Source: Cryomorphaceae bacterium 1068
GTDB lineage: Bacteria; Bacteroidota; Bacteroidia; Flavobacteriales_D; Cryomorphaceae
Assembly (NCBI GenBank): GCA_027214385.1
Contig: JAPVXR010000004.1
Coordinates: 186,001 to 250,000 of the forward strand
Length of the DNA: 64,000 nt
Reading direction: 5' to 3'
The translations under genes were made by a program, and so were the position numbers. Below, one piece after another: positions 36,640-46,105 of this stretch (position 1 is the stretch's first letter; each line of letters starts with the position of its first letter). The notes under the pieces were generated by a model. It worked only from the letters and a program-made list of their open reading frames with translations, searched no databases and was not told where the DNA came from.

Positions 36640-38606
36640 GATTCAACTCCACGAAGTTTTCGAGGTTCGAGATTGACCAATACGCTTACTTTCTTTCCGA
36701 CTATTTCTTCGGGTTTGAAAAACTCGGAAATACCTGAAACCACGGTACGCTTGTCGATGCCCGTGTCCAAAGAAATCTTCAGCAACTTATCCGTTTTTGG
36801 TACCCGTTCCGCTTCCAGAATGGTGGCGGTGCGAATATCCATTTTCACAAAATCGTCGAAAGCAATGTTTGACTTTTGGGGCATCAGGGTTGATTTTGGT
36901 TCTTCTTCCTTTTTGAGTTTGTCGAGCTGTGCTTGGATTTCTTCTTCCTCAATTTTTTGGAAGAGTAACTCAGCCTTTCCGATTTGGTGACCTGCCTTGA
37001 GAACAGATGTTCTGCCGGCACTCGCCCAATCTCCCAATTCAATGTTGAGCATCTCGGCCATCTTCGCAGAAGTGTTAGGCAAAAACGGCGCACATACTAT
37101 GGCCAGATTTGCCGCCAACTGAAGGCATTTTTCGATGACCTCCGCTGCTTTTCCAGGCTCGGTTTTGTTCAGTTTCCACGGCTCAGTTTCGGTTAGGAAC
37201 TTATTACCCGCTCGGGCCAAGTTCATCATCTCGTTCTGGGCGTCGCGCATACGATACGCTTCGATAGCATCAGCTATCTTGCCGGGAGCCGAAGAAATCG
37301 CCTCGTCGACTTGAGTCGTATCGATGGTTCGTTCGCCTACTTCCGGAACCAGCCCGTCGTAGAACTTCTGTGTCAGCACCAAGGTGCGGTTCACAAAATT
37401 CCCGAAAACGGCAACTAGCTCATTGTTGACTCTAGCGCGGTAATCTTCCCAGGTGAATTCGCTGTCGCGGAACTCAGGGGAAATGGCGTTCAAAACATAA
37501 CGGAGCTCATCTACCTTTCCGGGAAAATCGGCCAGGTACTCGTGGAGCCATACGGCCCAATCTCGGGAAGTTGAAATTTTTCTCCCTTCCAGGTTGAGGA
37601 ATTCATTAGCAGGCACGTTGTCCGGCAAAATGAAATCTCCGTGCTCCTTGAGCAAAATCGGGAAGATAATGCAGTGGAAAACGATATTGTCCTTGGCCAA
37701 AAAGTGCACCAACTTGGTGTCTTCACTTTGCCAATAAGGCTTCCAGTCTTTTCCTTCGGCTTCGGCCCAGGCCTTGGTGGCCGAGATGTAACCAATCGGT
37801 GCGTCAAGCCAAACATAAAGCACTTTTCCTTCGGCGCCTTCGAGGGGTACTTTCACTCCCCAATCGAGGTCGCGGGTCATGGCGCGCGGCTGCAAACCAC
37901 CATCAATCCAAGACTTGCACTGACCAATTACCTGCTTTTTCCATTCTGAAGGATCGTGCTGCCGTACACCTTTCAACGTACCTTTTTCGATCCAAGCCTT
38001 GAGCCAACCTTCGTGGTTTTCCATGGGTAGAAACCAGTGCGAAGTCTCACGCAAAACGGGCTTTGATCCACTAAGTGTGGATTTTGGATCGATCAAATCG
38101 CGTGGGTTCAAGGTCGAACCACAGTTTTCACATTGATCACCGTAGGCATTCTCGAATCCACATTTCGGGCACGTTCCCGTGATGTAACGGTCGGCCAAAA
38201 ATTGCTCGGCTTCCTCGTCGAAATATTGCTCAGTGGTTTTCTGTGTAAACGAATCCTTCTCGTTCAACTTGAGAAAAAAGTCTTGAGCCGTCTTGTGGTG
38301 CAGCGGATCAGACGTGCGGTGGTAGATATTGAAATCAATTCCAAAATCAGCGAAGGACTTTTTATTGATCGTGTGAAATTCATCCACGATTTCCTGGGGT
38401 GTCTTTCCTTCCTTTTTTGCTTTGAGCGTAATGGCAGCACCGTGCTCGTCGCTTCCGCAAACGAAGACCACGTCTTTTCCAGCCATTCGCAAGTAGCGCA
38501 CATAAATATCAGCTGGAACGTAAACTCCCGCAATATGACCAATGTGCAAGGGGCCGTTTGCATAAGGCAAAGCAGCAGTAACTGTATATCGTTTTGGGTT
38601 ATTCAA
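36546..38606 (-). CDS. metG: Methionyl-tRNA synthetase
   Basis: A class I aminoacyl-tRNA synthetase that charges tRNA-Met. From TTG 38606 (686 residues): YANGPLHIGHIAG carries HIGH; a zinc knuckle CPKCGFENAYGDQCENCG follows; the KMSKS loop is the variant GRKISTSRDWAVW; a helical anticodon-binding domain is next. The end is a fused tRNA-binding (Trbp111-like) domain (DIRTATILEAERVPKTDKLL, QGMILMAEDEEGKL), which in this phylum gives dimerisation and tRNA affinity. No in-frame ATG precedes the HIGH region. A longer frame to 38669 would overlap the divergent LD-carboxypeptidase start. Its 3' end overlaps the DUF2461 gene. Confidence 0.95.
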   Translation of the reverse strand: MNNPKRYTVTAALPYANGPLHIGHIAGVYVPADIYVRYLRMAGKDVVFVCGSDEHGAAITLKAKKEGKTPQEIVDEFHTINKKSFADFGIDFNIYHRTSDPLHHKTAQDFFLKLNEKDSFTQKTTEQYFDEEAEQFLADRYITGTCPKCGFENAYGDQCENCGSTLNPRDLIDPKSTLSGSKPVLRETSHWFLPMENHEGWLKAWIEKGTLKGVRQHDPSEWKKQVIGQCKSWIDGGLQPRAMTRDLDWGVKVPLEGAEGKVLYVWLDAPIGYISATKAWAEAEGKDWKPYWQSEDTKLVHFLAKDNIVFHCIIFPILLKEHGDFILPDNVPANEFLNLEGRKISTSRDWAVWLHEYLADFPGKVDELRYVLNAISPEFRDSEFTWEDYRARVNNELVAVFGNFVNRTLVLTQKFYDGLVPEVGERTIDTTQVDEAISSAPGKIADAIEAYRMRDAQNEMMNLARAGNKFLTETEPWKLNKTEPGKAAEVIEKCLQLAANLAIVCAPFLPNTSAKMAEMLNIELGDWASAGRTSVLKAGHQIGKAELLFQKIEEEEIQAQLDKLKKEEEPKSTLMPQKSNIAFDDFVKMDIRTATILEAERVPKTDKLLKISLDTGIDKRTVVSGISEFFKPEEIVGKKVSVLVNLEPRKLRGVESQGMILMAEDEEGKLTFVSPGGDWPNGSVVR

Positions 38607-38650
38607 TGGGAAAATGCTTGATTTGTGTGCGCAAAGATAATGACTTAAAC

Positions 38651-39550
38651 ATGCAGGCACATACCCCAAGCTATCTTCAACCAGGCGATGAAATTCGAAT
38701 CATCTCCACTGCCCGAGCCGTTGAAAAAGAATTTATTGACTCCGCTGTCACGGAAATCGAAAAAAGAGGATTCAAAGTTTCACTTGGTGAGAATCTTTAC
38801 AAAAGAGACAATCAATTTGCGGGGACGGATGCCGAGCGATTGGCCGACTTGAACGAATCAGTGAGAGATAAAAATGTTCGCGCCATCTTCGCTGCTAGAG
38901 GCGGTTATGGTACGGCGCGACTTCTGAAGGGATTCGATGGAAAGGCCTTTAACAATGACCCCAAATGGATTTGCGGATACAGCGATATTACTGCCTTGCA
39001 CAGTCATTTATTGAATGTGTTTCACACGCAAAGTATCCATTCCACTATGCCGCTGAGTTACGAAACCAATACCAAAGAGGCGCTGGACTCTTTATTTGAA
39101 TTGCTAGAAGGAAAACAAGTAGACTACGAAGCTCCAACTCACAAATTAAACCGAGAAGGAAATGGCGAAGGAGCAATGATTGGTGGAAACCTAAGCATGC
39201 TTTACAGCCTATTGGGATCTACTGCCCAAGCTTCCACTGATGGGAAAGTTTTGTTTTTGGAAGATTTGGATGAATATCTCTATCATGTTGACCGTATGAT
39301 GTTGGCGCTGGATCGAGCCGGTATTCTTAAAAACCTCTCCGGGTTAGTCGTTGGAGGAATGACCGAAATGAATGACAACAAAGTTCCATTCGGGAAAACA
39401 GCCGAAGAAATCATCGCTGACAGAGTAGCTCCTTATTCATTTCCTGTAGCCTTTAACTTTCCATCAGGTCATATCGATGACAATCGAGCTTGGACACATG
39501 GAAAAAAAATAAGGCTGACCGTTAGAAACGGCCAGCCTTCTTTGCTGTAG
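38651..39550 (+). CDS. LD-carboxypeptidase (S66 family)
   Basis: A 299-residue serine peptidase of the LdcA/MccF family. It trims the terminal D-Ala from murein tetrapeptides during cell-wall recycling, or in MccF-like members cleaves peptide antibiotics. GYSDIT contains the nucleophile Ser111, with the Glu in VLFLEDLDEYLYHVDRM and the His in FPSGHIDDN. ATG 38651 is preferred; the frame extends 19 codons upstream into the metG promoter area. No signal peptide is present, so it is cytoplasmic. Its last codons contain a hairpin that serves the opposing gene. Confidence 0.9.
   Translation: MQAHTPSYLQPGDEIRIISTARAVEKEFIDSAVTEIEKRGFKVSLGENLYKRDNQFAGTDAERLADLNESVRDKNVRAIFAARGGYGTARLLKGFDGKAFNNDPKWICGYSDITALHSHLLNVFHTQSIHSTMPLSYETNTKEALDSLFELLEGKQVDYEAPTHKLNREGNGEGAMIGGNLSMLYSLLGSTAQASTDGKVLFLEDLDEYLYHVDRMMLALDRAGILKNLSGLVVGGMTEMNDNKVPFGKTAEEIIADRVAPYSFPVAFNFPSGHIDDNRAWTHGKKIRLTVRNGQPSLL
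39501..39540 (-). terminator. Terminator of the DUF4412 gene, inside ldcA-like CDS
   Basis: A hairpin with arms AAGGCTGACCGTT and AACGGCCAGCCTT (39511-39523, 39527-39539, one mismatch) is followed on the minus strand by a T run. It lies 25 bp past the DUF4412 stop but inside the last codons of the convergent LD-carboxypeptidase gene. Confidence 0.8.
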
Positions 39551-39564
39551 TAGTGGCTATTAGT

Positions 39565-40209
39565 CTATTCTCTTTCGAACTTGGTGTATTCTGCAGGAAT
39601 CTCAAATAATGAGTCATCCAATTCACCTTTTTCCACTTCGTTCACTTGAAGATTGGTGAGTTCTACACCGTCAGTTTTCTTCTCTACACCTTTCATCGGA
39701 AACATTCCGTCGATATCAGGTACATTCATAAAGTAAACCGCGAGTTTATCTTTTCGGTTCAATGTCTCTAGCATTGGCACCAAGAAGTCAAAGTCATCAT
39801 CTGCAACCCAGAAGGTTACTTCTCGACCGTCATCCTTTCCGGTTACCTTTACCTGAGTGCATTGGTATCCATTAATTTCTTGTGTCTTATTGGTCTTTTG
39901 CACATAGACATCCGTTTCGCGAGCTGGTCGCTTATTCGGTACATCAATGAACATTTGACGCTCGGGACTCAAAGCTTTTACGGTGTTAGCCTTAGTATCA
40001 ACAATCATGATACCTTGGATTTCTCCGTTTTCGCCGAGTTCTTCCACACGCACTAAGTCACCTTTTACATAGTAAACATAGTTGGCCGTGACCGGTCCAA
40101 TCGTTTTGGTAAATTTGATGGTTCCTTGGAAAGGTCCGGAGGCGAAGCCTGCGAATCCCATCATAACCCCCAGCATGATAGCTGCAATCTTTTTTGTAAA
40201 TATTTTCAT
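39565..40209 (-). CDS. DUF4412 domain exported protein
   Basis: A 214-residue protein with a signal peptide (MKIFTKKIAAIMLGVMMG, cut near AGFASG). One DUF4412 domain follows, a beta-rich lipid-pocket-like fold found in Bacteroidota envelope proteins: FKGTIKF-like start, LVRVEELGENG, TVKALSPERQMF, GYQCTQVKVTG. The function is unknown; a periplasmic lipid or lipoprotein-handling role is only guessed from the fold. It is divergent from yraN with a 47-bp gap, and is a single-gene unit with its terminator at 39501. Confidence 0.85.
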   Translation of the reverse strand: MKIFTKKIAAIMLGVMMGFAGFASGPFQGTIKFTKTIGPVTANYVYYVKGDLVRVEELGENGEIQGIMIVDTKANTVKALSPERQMFIDVPNKRPARETDVYVQKTNKTQEINGYQCTQVKVTGKDDGREVTFWVADDDFDFLVPMLETLNRKDKLAVYFMNVPDIDGMFPMKGVEKKTDGVELTNLQVNEVEKGELDDSLFEIPAEYTKFERE

Positions 40210-40256
40210 AACGAACAGTTTAAGGAACCTTTAGGGTTCACAAGTTTTTTGTTAGT

Positions 40257-40619
40257 ATGTCATCGACCAATTCAATCGGCAAACTGGGCGAATCTCTGGC
40301 TTCTACGCATTTGGTAGGTCGAGGTTTCAAAATTCTTGAACAGAATTGGAGGTTTGGTAAAAAGGAAATCGATATTATCGCTGAAATAGAGGACTTTATC
40401 GTCTTTGTAGAAGTTAAAACCAGAGAAGAACCTTTTCCCGGAAGGCTGGAAGAATACATCAATAGAAAGAAGCAGAGACACATTATTTCCGCTGCTAACG
40501 AGTATATGCGATTAAAGGATATCGAAAAAGAGGGCCGTTTTGATGTGATTACAATTATCTTAAACAGAGGAAATCACGAATTAGAGCACATAGAAGAAGC
40601 ATTTTACCCAACTTTGTAG
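40257..40619 (+). CDS. yraN: YraN family (UPF0102) nuclease-like protein
   Basis: A 120-residue protein of the YraN family, which has an endonuclease-like core: GKLGESLA at the start, KKEIDIIAE with the acidic metal ligand, then VFVEVKTRE with the E-x-K pair. The cellular role is not settled; some link to Holliday-junction or replication repair has been proposed. The start ATG 40257 gives the usual length. It is 14 bp upstream of the RluB-type synthase and probably co-transcribed. Confidence 0.9.
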   Translation: MSSTNSIGKLGESLASTHLVGRGFKILEQNWRFGKKEIDIIAEIEDFIVFVEVKTREEPFPGRLEEYINRKKQRHIISAANEYMRLKDIEKEGRFDVITIILNRGNHELEHIEEAFYPTL

Positions 40620-40633
40620 GCTGAAATAAATAC

Positions 40634-41860
40634 ATGAGTACAGATAATAAAGACGGCAACCGTCGCAGATCAAAAGACAATTCATCTGAAGGAAGAGGTC
40701 GGGGTTCAAGAAAGCCCTCGGGAAACAAGTCCTATGGAAAGAGTTCGGGTCGCAAAAGGTTTGACAGCGACAAGGACAATAATCAAGATAGAAGAAGCGG
40801 AGACAGACCGAGAGCGGGAAAACCTTTTGACAAAAGAGAACGACCTACAAGGTCAGTTCCTGATTCTGATCGAAACGAGGATAACACAAGAGATAGAAAG
40901 TCTTTTGAAAAGAGGGGGCGTTCTTCAAGGTTTAAATCCGATGACAGAAAAAGCGACGGAGAAGGTGGAAAGAATTTCGCCACTAGCCGCGAGAATTATG
41001 ATAAACAACACGGTCGAAAGAAATTCGAGCGCACTGAAGATACTCCCGTTTACAAATCAAAATTTGATAGAGAACGAGGGCGCAATAAGCCTTATAAAGG
41101 AAAACGTGGTGGAGAAGTTCTTCCATCTGAAGCCTCAGAACGCGATAACCGAATTCGCTTAAATAAGTACTTATCCAATTCGGGGCTTTGTACTCGCCGT
41201 GAAGCCGATGAGTTTATAGCATCGGGAATGGTAGAGGTAAACGGAAAAACCATCACCGAAATGGGATTTAAAGTAAATCCGGGTGATGTAGTAAAATATG
41301 CCGGAGAGCGGCTTTCGCCTGAAAAGCTGATTTACGTTTTGATGAATAAGCCCAAGGATTTCGTGACCACCATGAAAGAGTACAAGGGCAGTAGCACCGT
41401 GAAGCAATTGATGCGCGGTGTGGGAAATACGAATATTCTACCCGTAGGAAAACTCGACCGCGGTACTACCGGGTTAGTCATGTTTACCAATGACGGAGAT
41501 CTGGCCAAGAAGCTCACCCACCCAAAACACAATGTCAAAAAGCTATACCATGTACTCCTTGACAAAAATGTAAAAGAAGAGCATCTCATACAACTGGTAG
41601 AAGGGGTTGAGTTAGAAAGCGGAACGATGGCGGCTGATGTGGTTTCATATGTCGGTGACGGCAAAGACAAGCGCGAAGTAGGAGTAGAAATTCACGGCGG
41701 TAAGAACCGCGTCCTCACCCAGCTCTTTGAAGGCTTAGGCTACAAAGTCATGAAATTGGATCGGGTGGTATTTGCCGGCCTTACTAAAAAAGATCTGCCC
41801 CGCGGACACTGGAGATTTCTAAATGAACAGGAGATCAACAATCTCAAAATGCTGAAATAA
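40634..41860 (+). CDS. RluB-type pseudouridine synthase with long basic N-tail
   Basis: A 408-residue RNA-modifying enzyme of the RsuA/RluB/E/F family. Residues 1-170 are a low-complexity tail rich in Arg, Lys, Gly, Ser and Asp. An S4 RNA-binding domain follows (about 176-222: RLNKYLSNSGLCTRREADEF), then the catalytic domain with GKLDRGTTGL (Asp275) and KLYHVLL. Family members modify 23S rRNA (RluB, RluE, RluF) or 16S rRNA (RsuA). The exact target cannot be told. Basic tails occur in other Bacteroidota homologs and probably add RNA affinity. It lies 14 bp after yraN. Confidence 0.92.
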   Translation: MSTDNKDGNRRRSKDNSSEGRGRGSRKPSGNKSYGKSSGRKRFDSDKDNNQDRRSGDRPRAGKPFDKRERPTRSVPDSDRNEDNTRDRKSFEKRGRSSRFKSDDRKSDGEGGKNFATSRENYDKQHGRKKFERTEDTPVYKSKFDRERGRNKPYKGKRGGEVLPSEASERDNRIRLNKYLSNSGLCTRREADEFIASGMVEVNGKTITEMGFKVNPGDVVKYAGERLSPEKLIYVLMNKPKDFVTTMKEYKGSSTVKQLMRGVGNTNILPVGKLDRGTTGLVMFTNDGDLAKKLTHPKHNVKKLYHVLLDKNVKEEHLIQLVEGVELESGTMAADVVSYVGDGKDKREVGVEIHGGKNRVLTQLFEGLGYKVMKLDRVVFAGLTKKDLPRGHWRFLNEQEINNLKMLK

Positions 41861-41903
41861 TAGCAGTGGTTAAGGCGTTTCTCTCATTCAGAAGTTTATC
41901 CGT

Positions 41904-44522
41904 TTGAGCCGACTATTAAAATATGCCTTAATCCTGGTTGTGGTGGTAATCCTCTCTATGGCCGCGGCATTTTTTCTGGCCAAAAAATTCGAACCCGAAG
42001 TAAAGGATGCCATCGTCTACGAACTGAATCAGCACCTCAACGTGCCGGTTGATGTTGAGGACATCAATCTCAGTTTGCTCCAAAAATTCCCATACGCCTC
42101 ATTGCGATTCAGCCAAGTGGTTATTCCTGAAGCGGTGAGCAATGATCCTGACACGCTGATTTATATTGAAGATCTGTACTTACAAATCGGCTTGCTCGAT
42201 TTTCTAAGCAAGAACTATAAAGTAAGCGAGGCAGAAATCAACCGTGGTTTCTTCAATATGCAAATATTCGCGGATGGCTCGGACAATTTCCACTTTTGGA
42301 AAAGCTCGAGTGACACTACAGAGCAAACCTTTTCACTGACAAATGTAGAGGTAGAAGATTTCGAATATGTATTGAAAACTGGCTCCCGATTAGCGCTAGA
42401 CATCCATGTAACTAGTGGAGAAGCCAATGGTAATTTCGGTGAAGATATATTCAACCTAAAGTCGGATGTTGATTTTATTGCCCGTTCTATTGTCTACGAA
42501 GACGATACCCTGTATAAGGAAACGACTATCGACGGACAGGTAGCTCTAAACATTGACACCAAGGCCAAAGTCTACACCTTCGAATCAGAAAAGATTCGTC
42601 TTGGGGAGGAAAAAACAACGCTCAACGGAGCTTATGACAATTCTGCCGAGAATGCCTTCTGGACAGTTCAGATCAATTCTGAAAATACAGAATTGGAAAA
42701 TGCGGTAGCCCTCATCCCGCTTCCCAATCAAAGCGTTTTTAAAACTTATCAGCCTTCCGGCAATGCCGATCTGGATCTAAGCATTGCCACGAAAAATGGA
42801 TTTGAACTGACATTAAACTTTGACGGCCTCGCAGGAGAAATCATCCATTCAGAAAGCTCAGGGCGAGCCGATGTATATTCAGGTCGTGGTACTTTAGAGT
42901 TGGCGCAAGGAAAAACCAACGTCACAATCAAAGGTTTGGAGGCTGGAATCGGCCCGGGTCGTTTTTCAACCAGCGGAGAGATCGCTAATTTAAATGCCCC
43001 CGATTTCGATCTGGCTCTTCAAGGAAGAATAGAGCTGGAAGACCTGAAGGAATTCCTGAATATAAGCTTTGCTGAGGTACTGGAAGGACGGATCGATGTT
43101 AAGGGTCAACTCAAAGGAAACTTTGACCGCACCGATCTGAGTACAGAGAGATTATTAAGAGGCCTAAACTTTCTAGGCGCTATCGTTCTAGAAGATGGTG
43201 CTTTTAAAACCGAAGGAAGGTCTCAGGTATTTGAAAAAATCGAAGGGAGCTTTGAGATTGTAGAAAACTCCATCAGAACAAAACAGTTGACGGCCGAAGT
43301 CGGAGACAATAAATTTGAAATCAAAGGCCAAATCAATAATGCACTTCCCTATTTGACGGGAAATGGTGGAAGTCTGGAAGTTGTAGCAGACTTAAAATCG
43401 AAAAGAATCTACCTGGAGCAATTACTCGGTGAATCTGAAGGTGATGATAATTCAACCGCCTTCAGATTACCTGCAAAAGTGGGATTCAAACTGAACATTG
43501 AAGTCGATCAATTGGACTATAAAGAGTTCACCGCAACAGCCCTATCAGGAAAAGCCTACTACCGCAATGGTCTCTTTACATTAAACCCTGCTAGGATGAC
43601 ATTGGCTTCAGGAACCCTTACGGGGAGCCTTCGGCTCAATCAAGTTGAGACTGGTTTTGAACTCGGATCAAACACTACGCTATCGCAAATGAACGTAGAT
43701 GAGCTATTTGCCAACTTCGATGATTTCGGGCAAAAAGTGATCAGTCACGATCAAATAGAAGGGCTATTTAACGGTGCGGTAAACCTGACTTGCAGTCTGG
43801 ATACCACGCTGGCCATTCGCAAAGAAAGTGTCAAGGCCGATGTTAACCTAAAAATAGAAAACGGCGAGCTAAAGGAGGTTGAATCGCTTATAGACATTGC
43901 AGATTACATCAAAGGAAATACCCTCTGGAATACCTTCATCAAAGTGGATGCATTGAAGGAGCGACTGAGAAACGTTGAATTCGAAACGCTCGAAAACAAC
44001 TTGACCATCGAGAATCAAATTATCACAATTCCCGAGATGAAAATTGCTACATCGGTTTTGGACATTTCCGCATCGGGCACCCACGATTTTGACAATAATA
44101 TCGACTATTCCATTGGCTTTCGCTTGAGCGAACTTCTTAGAACCGGTCGAGAAAAAGACAGCGAATTCGGTTACGTCGTAGATGACGATACGGGACTCCG
44201 CATTTTCATGCGTATGGCCGGAACCATTAAAAACCCTGAATTCAGCAGCGACAAAGAAACCGCCAGGGAAAAACGAAAAGAGAAGTTTGAAGAAGAGACG
44301 AAAACCTTCAAGGGCATTTTGAAAGAAGAGTTCGGACTTTTTAAATCAGACACTACTCTTAATGCCCCACCTGAAAAATCAGATGAAACGAAGCCGATTC
44401 AATTTGATGTTGAGTTTGGTGAGCCCTCTTCGACAGATACGTTAAAAAGTAAGAAGAAGAAAAGGCTGAGCAAAAAAGATCAAGACTTGTACGATGATCT
44501 GGAGGACGATGATGATCTTTAA
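41904..44522 (+). CDS. AsmA-like envelope protein
   Basis: An 872-residue protein anchored by one N-terminal membrane helix (YALILVVVVILSMAAAFFL), the rest being periplasmic. The body is long repeated beta strands of the AsmA family, with AsmA-type C-terminal repeats (VEFETLENNLTIENQIITIP, LDISASGTHDFDNNIDYSIG). AsmA-like proteins bridge the two membranes and are linked to phospholipid transport and outer-membrane balance. The end is a charged tail (KKKKRLSKKDQD...DDDDL). The start is TTG 41904; the next Met (codon 20) would cut the membrane helix. It lies 43 bp after the RluB-type gene. Confidence 0.87.
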   Translation: MSRLLKYALILVVVVILSMAAAFFLAKKFEPEVKDAIVYELNQHLNVPVDVEDINLSLLQKFPYASLRFSQVVIPEAVSNDPDTLIYIEDLYLQIGLLDFLSKNYKVSEAEINRGFFNMQIFADGSDNFHFWKSSSDTTEQTFSLTNVEVEDFEYVLKTGSRLALDIHVTSGEANGNFGEDIFNLKSDVDFIARSIVYEDDTLYKETTIDGQVALNIDTKAKVYTFESEKIRLGEEKTTLNGAYDNSAENAFWTVQINSENTELENAVALIPLPNQSVFKTYQPSGNADLDLSIATKNGFELTLNFDGLAGEIIHSESSGRADVYSGRGTLELAQGKTNVTIKGLEAGIGPGRFSTSGEIANLNAPDFDLALQGRIELEDLKEFLNISFAEVLEGRIDVKGQLKGNFDRTDLSTERLLRGLNFLGAIVLEDGAFKTEGRSQVFEKIEGSFEIVENSIRTKQLTAEVGDNKFEIKGQINNALPYLTGNGGSLEVVADLKSKRIYLEQLLGESEGDDNSTAFRLPAKVGFKLNIEVDQLDYKEFTATALSGKAYYRNGLFTLNPARMTLASGTLTGSLRLNQVETGFELGSNTTLSQMNVDELFANFDDFGQKVISHDQIEGLFNGAVNLTCSLDTTLAIRKESVKADVNLKIENGELKEVESLIDIADYIKGNTLWNTFIKVDALKERLRNVEFETLENNLTIENQIITIPEMKIATSVLDISASGTHDFDNNIDYSIGFRLSELLRTGREKDSEFGYVVDDDTGLRIFMRMAGTIKNPEFSSDKETAREKRKEKFEEETKTFKGILKEEFGLFKSDTTLNAPPEKSDETKPIQFDVEFGEPSSTDTLKSKKKKRLSKKDQDLYDDLEDDDDL

Positions 44523-44596
44523 AAGATTCTTAAATTTGAGTCCAAACCCGATCCGCCTATAGCATAGATCTACTCAGTAATTGAGAGAAAAATCGA

Positions 44597-46105
44597 ATGA
44601 ACTTATACTCGCGGAAGCAGCGATGGAAAGCAGTACTGCTCATCTTCGCTGTTGTGATAGTGGGATTATCGCTCTGGTACTCCAACTACATTGTAAATAA
44701 AATACGGCAAGAAGAACGCTTAAAGGTTCAACTATGGAGTGAAGCCGTTCAGCGGCGGCTCTCCCTGATCAACTATACTGAAAAGCTCTTTTCAGATATG
44801 CGGCGTGAAGAGCGCAACAAAGCCGACGTCTGGGCACAGGCCATTGGTAGAATTGCTCCTGCCACAGATAGTGAATTGCCCTTTTTGCAAACAATCATTC
44901 AAAACAATAGCACAATTCCCGTACTTGTTGTTGACGCGAAAAATGAGATCATTTCTTACAACAACATAGACTACAAGTATATTTCTACTCCCGAAAAAGC
45001 AGATAGTACTATAGCAGCCATGCGGGCTCAATACAAGCCCATTCGTGTTAGTAACACCTACTTCGATCACCGAGTGTATTACAAGGATTCTCGAATTATT
45101 ACCGAATTAGAAAAAACACTGGATGACCTCATCAACTCCTTTATCAGTGAAACGGTAATGAACTCAGGGTCTGTGCCTGTTTTGGTCACAGATTCATCCC
45201 GCACAGGCATAGTCAACTTTAGCAATATCGACTCAACCTTAGTTGCAGATTCAACTATGGCTATTGCACAAATTGCTGAGATGGCTGCGAAAAATGAGCC
45301 TATCCAAGTGAAGTTTGGAGACCGCGTGGTGAATTATATCTATTACACTGATTCGATCATTATCACCCAACTTCGGTATTTCCCATTTGTCCAATTGGTT
45401 ATTATTGGTCTGTTCCTATTTATCTCCTACCTCATTTTCAGCACTTTTAGAAATGCGGAACAAAACCAAGTATGGATAGGGTTGGCAAAGGAAACCGCTC
45501 ATCAACTCGGAACACCCCTGTCAAGCTTGATTGCCTGGGTACAGCTTCTTGAAGCACGGGGCACCGATAAGGAGACCATCGCTGAATTGAATAAGGATAT
45601 CAAACGATTGGAGATCATTACTGACCGTTTCTCCAAAATCGGTTCGGCTCCTGAACTTACGGATACGGTCATATCGGATGTTATGAATAGCACCATCGAC
45701 TACCTCCGACCGCGAATCAGTAAAAAGGTAGAATTTAATATCAAGCAGAATCAAGACGGCGAAATCAAAGCCATGATTAACCAACCACTTTTCAGTTGGG
45801 TGATTGAGAACATCATCAAGAATGCAGTTGACGCGATGAATGGAAAAGGTAAAATCACCGTTGAAATTTGCAATGAAATTCAAAACGTCTACATCGATAT
45901 TACCGATACCGGAAAAGGAATACCCGCGTCAGGGCATAAGGCCGTTTTTCAACCCGGATATACCACAAAGAAACGTGGATGGGGTCTCGGACTTTCGCTG
46001 GCAAAGCGTATAATAGAAATCTACCACAGCGGAAAAATCTTCGTGAAACGAAGTGAGCCGGATTCGGGAACGACTTTCCGAATTGTACTGAAAACCAACC
46101 AGTAA
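44597..46105 (+). CDS. Membrane sensor histidine kinase
   Basis: A 502-residue sensor. An N-terminal helix (about 12-35) and a second near 270-290 bracket a periplasmic sensor region of about 230 residues. The kinase core follows: H box AKETAHQLGTPLSSL (His302), N box ENIIKNAVDAM, G1 DTGKGIP and G2 GWGLGLSLAKRIIE. HQLGTPLS is a Bacteroidota-typical H box. No response regulator lies next to it, so it is an orphan here and its signal is unknown. Its stop abuts the hemW ATG with no gap (TAA-ATG), so it is coupled to the downstream run. Confidence 0.92.
   Translation: MNLYSRKQRWKAVLLIFAVVIVGLSLWYSNYIVNKIRQEERLKVQLWSEAVQRRLSLINYTEKLFSDMRREERNKADVWAQAIGRIAPATDSELPFLQTIIQNNSTIPVLVVDAKNEIISYNNIDYKYISTPEKADSTIAAMRAQYKPIRVSNTYFDHRVYYKDSRIITELEKTLDDLINSFISETVMNSGSVPVLVTDSSRTGIVNFSNIDSTLVADSTMAIAQIAEMAAKNEPIQVKFGDRVVNYIYYTDSIIITQLRYFPFVQLVIIGLFLFISYLIFSTFRNAEQNQVWIGLAKETAHQLGTPLSSLIAWVQLLEARGTDKETIAELNKDIKRLEIITDRFSKIGSAPELTDTVISDVMNSTIDYLRPRISKKVEFNIKQNQDGEIKAMINQPLFSWVIENIIKNAVDAMNGKGKITVEICNEIQNVYIDITDTGKGIPASGHKAVFQPGYTTKKRGWGLGLSLAKRIIEIYHSGKIFVKRSEPDSGTTFRIVLKTNQ

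Noticed and set aside
38594-38669. Longer starts for metG and the LD-carboxypeptidase that overlap each other
   Set aside because: The inner starts give the family's usual N-termini and leave 44 bp for promoters.
40734-41162. Second long open frame overlapping the pseudouridine synthase N-tail
   Set aside because: Overlapping frame of a low-complexity Arg/Lys-rich region; composition alone keeps it open and no family is seen.
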